Assembly (NCBI GenBank): GCA_963772335.1
Contig: CAVYXF010000006.1
Span: forward strand, 1-38,595
Reading direction: 5' to 3'
Length of the DNA stretch: 38,595 nt
Source of the DNA: CAVYXF01 sp963772335
GTDB lineage: Bacteria; Pseudomonadota; Alphaproteobacteria; Rhizobiales; Rhodomicrobiaceae
Part shown: positions 33,025-38,595 of the stretch, piece by piece
How the letters are laid out: the number at the start of each line of letters is the position of its first letter
Position numbering within the stretch: position 1 is the first letter of the stretch
Made by a program: the position numbers and the translations under genes
The notes under the pieces: model-generated
Database searches by the model: none
What the model was told of the DNA's origin: nothing
What the model saw: only the letters and a program-made list of their open reading frames with translations

Positions 33025-34668
33025 ATGCCCGTCGCTCCTTCGTACGACTATGTGATCATCGGAGCCGGCCCGGCTGGCTGCGCGCTGGCCCACCGCCTGA
33101 GCGAGGATCCCTCGGTCCGCGTCGTCCTGCTTGAGGCCGGCGGGCGAGACCGGCACCCGCTGTTTCACATGCCCGCCGGCTTCGCCAAGATGACCAAGGG
33201 CATTGCAAGCTGGGGTTGGTCCACTGTGCCGCAGAAGCATCTCGGCGGGCGCGTGCTGCGCTACACCCAGGCCAAGGTCTTGGGCGGTGGCTCCTCGATC
33301 AACGCGCAGATCTACACGCGCGGAAATGCAGGGGATTACGACGCTTGGGTCAGCGAGGCCGGTTGCCCCGGCTGGGGCTATGCGGACGTGCTGCCTTATT
33401 TCAAACGCGCCGAGGACAACCAGCGCTTCGTTGACACCTACCACGATTATGGCGGGCCGATTGGCGTTTCCGTGCCGATCAACCCGCTTCCGATCAATGA
33501 GGCCTTCCTGCGCGCGGCGCAGGAATATGGAATTCCCTATAATCCCGATTTCAATGGCGCGAAGCAGGACGGTATCGGCCACTACCAGGTCACGGTGCGC
33601 AACGCCCGCCGCTCCTCCGCCGCTACGGCCTATTTGCGGCCGGCGCGTGGGCGGGGAAACCTCACCGTCTCGCCGGTCTGCGCGGTCACGCGAATTGTCG
33701 TCGAGAAGGGGCGCGCCACCGGCGTCGAGCTGGCCGGCGAGGGCGGCGTGGTCTCCCGCATCCACGCCGACCGCGAGGTTATCCTGTCCGCTGGCGCGAT
33801 CGGCTCGCCCCGCCTGTTGCAGCTCTCCGGCATCGGCCCGGCCAACCATCTGCGCTCCGTCGGGATCAATGTCGTGCACGATCTGCCCGGTGTCGGCTCC
33901 AATCTGCAGGATCACCTCGATCTCTATGTGATCTGCGAGTGCACCGGCGATCACACCTATGATGGCTATGCCCGGCCCGACCGCACGATCTGGGCCGGCA
34001 TCCAATATCTTGCCTTCCGCAAGGGCCCCGTCGCCTCGACGCTATTCGAGACGGGCGGCTTCTGGTACGCGGACAAATCCGCCCGCTCGCCCGATATCCA
34101 GTTCCATCTCGGCCTCGGCTCAGGCATCGAGGCTGGCGTTGAGCGCCTCAAGCATGCGGGCGTAACCCTCAATACCGCCTTCCTGCGCCCCCGCTCTCGC
34201 GGTACTGTTCGGCTCGCTGGCGCCGATCCGGCCCGCGCGCCGCTGATCGATCCCAATTACTGGGAAGATCCATACGACCGCACCGTTGCGCTCGACGGTC
34301 TGCGCATGGGCCGGGAGATCATGCGACAGAAGGCGCTGGAGCCCTTTATCCTCGCCGAGCGTCTACCGGGCCCAGCCGTGACTTCGGAGGAAGATCTCGC
34401 CCGCTTCGCGCACGCCACTTGCAAGACTGACCACCACCCCACCGGCACCTGCAGGATGGGCACAGATGCCATGGCCGTCGTGACGCCGGACCTTAAGCTG
34501 CGCGGTATTGAAGCGCTGCGCGTCTGCGACGCCTCGATCATGCCGCTGCTGGTGTCGTCCAACACCAATGCGCCAACAATCATGATTGGGGAGAAGGGTG
34601 CGGACATCATCCGCGGCCGCGCGCCGTTGCCGGCAACCAGCAATCTGCATCAGCGAGAGGTCGCCTGA
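33025..34668 (+). CDS. GMC-family FAD oxidoreductase, choline-dehydrogenase-like branch
   Basis: 547 aa. FAD motif YVIIGAGPAGCALAHRLSED and VVLLEAGG; second GMC signature AKVLGGGSSINAQIYTRGN; C-terminal catalytic segment CKTDHHPTGTCRMG (His470/471) and SSNTNAPTIMIGEKGADII. Cytoplasmic, no export signal. This branch oxidises alcohols and polyols broadly, so it may act on an aglycone alcohol or a second sugar hydroxyl. It starts 21 bp after the broken SDR. Confidence 0.88.
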   Translation: MPVAPSYDYVIIGAGPAGCALAHRLSEDPSVRVVLLEAGGRDRHPLFHMPAGFAKMTKGIASWGWSTVPQKHLGGRVLRYTQAKVLGGGSSINAQIYTRGNAGDYDAWVSEAGCPGWGYADVLPYFKRAEDNQRFVDTYHDYGGPIGVSVPINPLPINEAFLRAAQEYGIPYNPDFNGAKQDGIGHYQVTVRNARRSSAATAYLRPARGRGNLTVSPVCAVTRIVVEKGRATGVELAGEGGVVSRIHADREVILSAGAIGSPRLLQLSGIGPANHLRSVGINVVHDLPGVGSNLQDHLDLYVICECTGDHTYDGYARPDRTIWAGIQYLAFRKGPVASTLFETGGFWYADKSARSPDIQFHLGLGSGIEAGVERLKHAGVTLNTAFLRPRSRGTVRLAGADPARAPLIDPNYWEDPYDRTVALDGLRMGREIMRQKALEPFILAERLPGPAVTSEEDLARFAHATCKTDHHPTGTCRMGTDAMAVVTPDLKLRGIEALRVCDASIMPLLVSSNTNAPTIMIGEKGADIIRGRAPLPATSNLHQREVA

Positions 34669-34695
34669 TGATGTGCGATAAGCTAAGAGCCTGAC

Positions 34696-34776
34696 ATGTT
34701 GATCCTCCTGCTCGCCGCAACCGTTCCGCTCAGCTGGGAATTCCTGCTGGCGATGCACGGAATAGAACAGGAATAA
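34696..34776 (+). CDS. Small hydrophobic peptide, coupled to the regulator gene
   Basis: A 26-residue frame: MLILLLAATVPLSWEFLLAM, then HGIEQE. It is hydrophobic enough for one membrane segment. Its TAA overlaps the ATG of the LacI-family gene (TAATG), the layout of translational coupling. No known family. It may be a leader peptide or a chance frame. Confidence 0.3.
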   Translation: MLILLLAATVPLSWEFLLAMHGIEQE

Positions 34777-35792
34777 TGATGCGGCGCAGGCCAACCATCA
34801 GTGATGTTGCGCGCGAAGCCGGCGTGTCGCGTTCGACGGTTTCTCTGGTCTTGCAGGATAGCCCGCTCGTCAGAACCGAAACCCGGGCCCAGGTCCGGGA
34901 GGCTCTGGCGAAGGTCGGCTACGTCTATAACCGCGCCGCGGCCAATCTGCGATCCGCCAAAATCGGGTTGATCGGCATCGTCATCAACGATCTTCGCAAC
35001 CCCTTCTTCACTGAGTTTGCGATCTCGGTGCAGATGACGCTTTCGGCCCACAAATATGCCGCCGTCCTTTCGAACACCGAGGAGGACCCCGCGCTGCAGG
35101 CTCAGGTCGTGGGCGTGATGATCGAGCATGGCGTTTCGGCCGTGGTCATCAGCCCGGCCTTTGGGGCGGAACAGGATACATTCGGGCCGCTCGCGCGTGC
35201 CGGCATTCCCACTATGCAGGTTCTGCGGCGCGCAGCCCCGGACACCAACCTGTTCCCGTTCTCTTCTCCCGACTATATCACCGGAGGGCGCCTCGCGACC
35301 GAGCATCTTCTGGCGCTCGGTTTGAAGAAGATCGCTTTTGTCGGAGGTCTGAAGGGCCGGGCCGTAACCGAGGAGCGGATGTCGGGCTATTTGTCGACGC
35401 TGGAAGATGCCGGCCTTGAGCCGCTTACGCTCCTGGGCAGGAGTTCCAGGGCGTTCGGACGCGAAGCCGCTCACCGCCTCACAAGCGACCACCCCCAAAT
35501 CGAGGGAGCACTCTGCTTCAACGATCTGGTGGCACTCGGCATGCTGACGGGCTTTGCGGAACAGGGCCGTCGGGTCGGCAGTGATTTTCGCTTAGTCGGC
35601 TTCGACGATATCGAGGATTGCGAACAGTCCTTTCCCGCTCTCAGCTCGGTCCGCTGCAATATCGGTTCGTTCGGCCAACGGAGCGCCGAGAGCATCATCA
35701 ACTGGCTGGAGAACGGCCGCCGTCCGCCGCCCGAGACCTACACCCCGGTCACGCTGGTCGCGCGTGCTTCAAGCCTGGGAACAAGCCCTTAG
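34776..35792 (+). CDS. LacI-family transcriptional regulator
   Basis: 338 aa. The N-terminal HTH is PTISDVAREAGVSRSTVSLV, followed by the hinge (YVYNRAAANLRSAKIGLIGI). The periplasmic-binding-like sensor domain contains GGRLATEHLLALGLKKIAFV and ALCFNDLVALGMLTG. It likely binds the palindromes at 22547-22581 and is released by the imported sugar or a metabolite. The stop codon TAG is part of the TTAG at which IS5 copy 3 inserted, so the protein appears complete but the native 3' flank is lost. The start may be either of two adjacent Met codons. Confidence 0.92.
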   Translation: MMRRRPTISDVAREAGVSRSTVSLVLQDSPLVRTETRAQVREALAKVGYVYNRAAANLRSAKIGLIGIVINDLRNPFFTEFAISVQMTLSAHKYAAVLSNTEEDPALQAQVVGVMIEHGVSAVVISPAFGAEQDTFGPLARAGIPTMQVLRRAAPDTNLFPFSSPDYITGGRLATEHLLALGLKKIAFVGGLKGRAVTEERMSGYLSTLEDAGLEPLTLLGRSSRAFGREAAHRLTSDHPQIEGALCFNDLVALGMLTGFAEQGRRVGSDFRLVGFDDIEDCEQSFPALSSVRCNIGSFGQRSAESIINWLENGRRPPPETYTPVTLVARASSLGTSP

Positions 35793-36927
35793 GAGACCTG
35801 TGCGCGGGTAGTTCTGGACGAGGCAGTTTGTTTTTGATTCCCTCAATTCGCTGAATGGATCGAGGTGCAAGATGGGTCGTCGTCGGATTGGCCAGGAAAC
35901 ACTAGGGTTTGTTACCGAGCGCGGCGGACGACATAGCTGTCTTGACGATCTGGTGACGCTGATCGACTGGGTTCCGGTTGAGAGGCGGCTTGGCGTGATC
36001 CCTTGCGCCGCAAAGGGCGAGCCGTCTTGGCCGCCGCTGGTTCTGTTCAAGGCGATGCTCATTGCCGTCTGGCACGACCTCTCCGATGTCAAGCTTGCCG
36101 AAGCCCTGGATGACCGGGCGTCGTTTCGGCGGTTCTGCGGGTTTTCGGCTTCGGAGCCGACGCCGGAGCGTACGGCCTTCGTGCGCTTCCGGAAGACGCT
36201 TATTGCGCATGGGCTGGACAAATCTCTGTTCGAGGAGGTCACCGGCCAGCTCAAAGCCAAGGCGGTTCGGGTCAAGACCGGCACGCTTGTCGATGCCACG
36301 ATCATCGCATCCGCCAGCGAAAATGACGGCGATGCGCATTGGGTCAAGCACAAGGGCAAACCAGCGGTTCACGGCTTCAAAGCCCATGTCGGCGCCGATG
36401 CCGAGACTGGCCTGGTGGAGGAGGTCGCCGTCACGCCCGCCAATGTCAATGATGGCAAGGCCGGTCCGGATGTGCTGCCGGACGATCCCGGCGAGGTGTT
36501 TGCTGACAGCGCCTATCGGGGCCATCATTTCGGTGACGCCGTCCGCGCCAAAGGCGGCACGCCGCGCGTCGTGGCGACGGGCATGTGGGGACACGGCGCG
36601 ACCGAAGCCCTGGCCCGCCTCGAGGCCTGGAACCGGCCCATCCATCGCATACGAGGCCGGATCGAGAAAATCTTCGGCACATGGAAGCGAAGCTATGGCC
36701 TTCGTCGCATGCGATGGTCAGGACTGGCAAAGGCCGCCGTTCAGGTCCGTCTCACCGCCATCGCCTATAACCTCAAACGTGGTCTGGCGATCGCCGCGGT
36801 TCGATAATCACGGCAACGCGGAACGGCTTGGGGCTGCCATGCAGCCATATCCTGCTAAACCGCAGGAGCCCACGAAAACTGAAATCAGATGCACATCAGA
36901 AGCCTGCGCGAACCGCGCACAGGTCTC
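35793..36927 (+). mobile_element. IS5-family element, copy 3
   Basis: 1135 bp with the same terminal repeats, inserted immediately after CTTAG at the LacI-family stop. It forms the right boundary of the cargo and the first half of a tandem pair with copy 4. Confidence 0.93.
35872..36807 (+). CDS. IS5-family transposase (copy 3)
   Basis: 311 aa with an amino-acid sequence that appears the same as copy 2. Catalytic Asp, Asp and Glu are in their motifs and the frame is intact. Confidence 0.93.
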   Translation: MGRRRIGQETLGFVTERGGRHSCLDDLVTLIDWVPVERRLGVIPCAAKGEPSWPPLVLFKAMLIAVWHDLSDVKLAEALDDRASFRRFCGFSASEPTPERTAFVRFRKTLIAHGLDKSLFEEVTGQLKAKAVRVKTGTLVDATIIASASENDGDAHWVKHKGKPAVHGFKAHVGADAETGLVEEVAVTPANVNDGKAGPDVLPDDPGEVFADSAYRGHHFGDAVRAKGGTPRVVATGMWGHGATEALARLEAWNRPIHRIRGRIEKIFGTWKRSYGLRRMRWSGLAKAAVQVRLTAIAYNLKRGLAIAAVR

Positions 36928-36934
36928 TCTCTAG
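36928..36934. other. 7-bp junction between tandem IS5 copies
   Basis: TCTCTAG separates the right end of copy 3 from the left end of copy 4. With the two abutting terminal repeats it makes a near-perfect palindrome of about 37 bp. Abutted IS ends are a reactive junction in several IS families. Confidence 0.85.
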
Positions 36935-38069
36935 GAGACCTGTGCGCGGGTAGTTCTGGACGAGGCAGTTTGTTTTTGATTTCCTCGATTTGCTGAATGG
37001 ATCGAGGTGCAAGATGGGTCGTCGTCGGATTGGCCAGGAAACACTAGGGTTTGTTACCGAGCGCGGCGGACGACATAGCTGTCTTGACGATCTGGTGACG
37101 CTGATCGACTGGGTTCCGGTTGAGAGGCGGCTTGGCGTGATCCCTTGCGCCGCAAAGGGCGAGCCGTCTTGGCCGCCGCTGGTTCTGTTCAAGGCGATGC
37201 TCATTGCCGTCTGGCACGACCTCTCCGATGTCAAGCTTGCCGAAGCCCTGGATGACCGGGCGTCGTTTCGGCGGTTCTGCGGGTTTTCGGCTTCGGAGCC
37301 GACGCCGGAGCGTACGGCCTTCGTGCGCTTCCGGAAGACGCTTATTGCGCATGGGCTGGACAAATCTCTGTTCGAGGAGGTCACCGGCCAGCTCAAAGCC
37401 AAGGCGGTTCGGGTCAAGACCGGCACGCTTGTCGATGCCACGATCATCGCATCCGCCAGCGAAAATGACGGCGATGCGCATTGGGTCAAGCACAAGGGCA
37501 AACCAGCGGTTCACGGCTTCAAAGCCCATGTCGGCGCCGATGCCGAGACTGGCCTGGTGGAGGAGGTCGCCGTCACGCCCGCCAATGTCAATGATGGCAA
37601 GGCCGGTCCGGATGTGCTGCCGGACGATCCCGGCGAGGTGTTTGCTGACAGCGCCTATCGGGGCCATCATTTCGGTGACGCCGTCCGCGCCAAAGGCGGC
37701 ACGCCGCGCGTCGTGGCGACGGGCATGTGGGGACACGGCGCGACCGAAGCCCTGGCCCGCCTCGAGGCCTGGAACCGGCCCATCCATCGCATACGAGGCC
37801 GGATCGAGAAAATCTTCGGCACATGGAAGCGAAGCTATGGCCTTCGTCGCATGCGATGGTCAGGACTGGCAAAGGCCGCCGTTCAGGTCCGTCTCACCGC
37901 CATCGCCTATAACCTCAAACGTGGTCTGGCGATCGCCGCGGTTCGATAATCACGGCAACGCGGAACGGCTTGGGGCTGCCATGCAGCCATATCCTGCTAA
38001 ACCGCAGGAGCCCACGAAAACTGAAATCAGATGCACATCAGAAGCCTGCGCGAACCGCGCACAGGTCTC
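36935..38069 (+). mobile_element. IS5-family element, copy 4 (tandem with copy 3)
   Basis: 1135 bp, in direct tandem with copy 3. It is distinguished from copies 2 and 3 by a few bases upstream of its transposase (TTTCCTCGATTTGCTG). Its right flank is CCCTAG, then the IS630 end AGCGGGATGAATTTA. Confidence 0.93.
37014..37949 (+). CDS. IS5-family transposase (copy 4)
   Basis: 311 aa from the ATG at 37014, the same start as the other copies. A base change upstream opens a longer in-frame start at 36990 (MLNGSRCK), which lacks support from the other copies. The catalytic triad is intact. Confidence 0.92.
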   Translation: MGRRRIGQETLGFVTERGGRHSCLDDLVTLIDWVPVERRLGVIPCAAKGEPSWPPLVLFKAMLIAVWHDLSDVKLAEALDDRASFRRFCGFSASEPTPERTAFVRFRKTLIAHGLDKSLFEEVTGQLKAKAVRVKTGTLVDATIIASASENDGDAHWVKHKGKPAVHGFKAHVGADAETGLVEEVAVTPANVNDGKAGPDVLPDDPGEVFADSAYRGHHFGDAVRAKGGTPRVVATGMWGHGATEALARLEAWNRPIHRIRGRIEKIFGTWKRSYGLRRMRWSGLAKAAVQVRLTAIAYNLKRGLAIAAVR

Positions 38070-38071
38070 CC

Positions 38072-38595
38072 CTAGAGCGGGATGAATTTACCTCCGCTCA
38101 TAACCGGCTGTTTGAAATAGTTTGCGCATTCCTGATGCGTGATGCGGGCGAGGATATCGCCGATGGATGAGCAGACCGCGTCGAAGCTTCGGGCTGCGGC
38201 CTTGCGCAGCCAGTGCTTGAGCTTGGCGAAGACCTGCTCGATCGGGTTCAGGTCTGGGGAGTATTTCGGTAGGAAGAACAGCCTTGCCCCGACCTCTCGG
38301 ATGGCTTGGCGGACGGCTTTGCCCCGGTGGCTGCCGAGATTGTCCATGATGACGATGTCGCCGGCGCGAAGCGATGGAATCAGCATCGTCTCGACATAGA
38401 GACGGAACCGTTCGCCATTGATCGGACCATCGAACAGGCAAGGGGCCTCGATGCGGTCAGCGCGGAGCGCCGCCAGAAAAGTCATGGTTCTCCAGCGGCC
38501 ATGCGGGACCTTGGCTCTCAGCCGCCGGCCCCGCGCAGCCCATCCTCTGAGCGGAGCCATGTTGGTCTTGGTCCAGAGCCTGTCCCCGCGAAAGC
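38072..38595 (-). CDS. IS630-family transposase, right copy (partial at window edge)
   Basis: From the window edge inward the minus strand reads the palindrome, then MAPLRGWAARGRRLRAKVPH, GDIVIMDNLGSHRGKAVRQA (second catalytic Asp) and FFLPKYSPDLNPIEQVFAKL (Glu). The stop TAG is supplied by the CTAG next to IS5 copy 4. This half is intact, unlike the left copy, but the palindrome at 38583-38595 breaks the frame after the first catalytic motif there too. The element runs off the window, with its terminal repeat at about 38074-38090. Confidence 0.82.
   Translation of the reverse strand, partial: FRGDRLWTKTNMAPLRGWAARGRRLRAKVPHGRWRTMTFLAALRADRIEAPCLFDGPINGERFRLYVETMLIPSLRAGDIVIMDNLGSHRGKAVRQAIREVGARLFFLPKYSPDLNPIEQVFAKLKHWLRKAAARSFDAVCSSIGDILARITHQECANYFKQPVMSGGKFIPL

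Larger units (their letters stand above)
21263..36927 (+). mobile_element. Composite catabolic transposon bounded by direct IS5 copies 2 and 3
   Basis: Two near-identical 1135-bp IS5 elements in the same orientation enclose about 13.4 kb of cargo (22398-35792). The cargo starts with a regulated promoter and ends with a LacI-family gene whose stop codon lies in the TTAG target of copy 3. Outside, both ends border an IS630 end by two bases plus CTAGAGCGGGATG. The direct orientation allows excision or amplification by homologous recombination. Mobility is inferred from structure. Confidence 0.7.

Overview
The window reads as a mosaic accessory region of a high-GC alphaproteobacterium, most likely Rhizobiales. 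The evidence is the rhizobial-type CUT1 sugar ABC operon, an Ensifer-like 1,5-anhydrofructose reductase, the tRNA-Phe 3' end, and the density of IS5, IS110, IS630, IS701 and IS91 elements. Little of it looks like core chromosome.

Layout. (1) 1-1804, minus: C-terminal part of an actinobacterial-style polymorphic toxin, joined abruptly at about 1804 to a fragment of an AraC-family regulator. (2) 2214-3056: an IS427-group IS5 element. (3) 3355-9510, plus: a two-gene unit. The first gene joins a group II PLP decarboxylase, an S9 (prolyl-oligopeptidase) peptidase and an unrecognised C-terminal domain; the decarboxylase part is frameshifted near 4225-4262. The second encodes a Zn-ribbon class III nucleotide cyclase. 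(4) 10170-12650: decayed IS91-type recombinases around an orphan Rap1a/Tai-type immunity-like gene. (5) 12798-14668: a complete group II intron with its reverse transcriptase. (6) 14759-16464: an unknown membrane protein, a tRNA-Phe 3' fragment (att site) and the C-terminal stub of an integrase cut by an IS701 element. (7) 16465-21260: an IS pile-up of IS701, IS5 copy 1, IS110 and a decayed IS630. (8) 21263-38069: a catabolic composite transposon bounded by near-identical 1135-bp IS5 copies (copy 2 on the left, tandem copies 3 and 4 on the right), with IS630 elements facing each other outside them.

The cargo of the composite (22538-35792) reads as one regulated catabolic unit. It has a promoter with a LacI-type operator between -35 and -10, then an afr-like oxidoreductase, a CoA-transferase, an enoyl-CoA hydratase, a full CUT1 sugar importer (binding protein, two permeases, ATPase), a GMC oxidoreductase, a frameshifted SDR, a second GMC oxidoreductase and a LacI-family regulator whose stop codon coincides with the IS target site. 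My reading is import of a sugar or glycoside, flavin-dependent oxidation, reduction by the AFR-like enzyme and CoA-dependent processing of a further moiety. The substrate is inferred, not shown.

The least ordinary items are the decarboxylase-S9 fusion with its cyclase partner, the nested and mirrored IS630/IS5 catabolic transposon, a structured non-coding segment beside the IS110 transposase that could be a bridge RNA, and the same palindrome inserted in the transposase of both IS630 copies.
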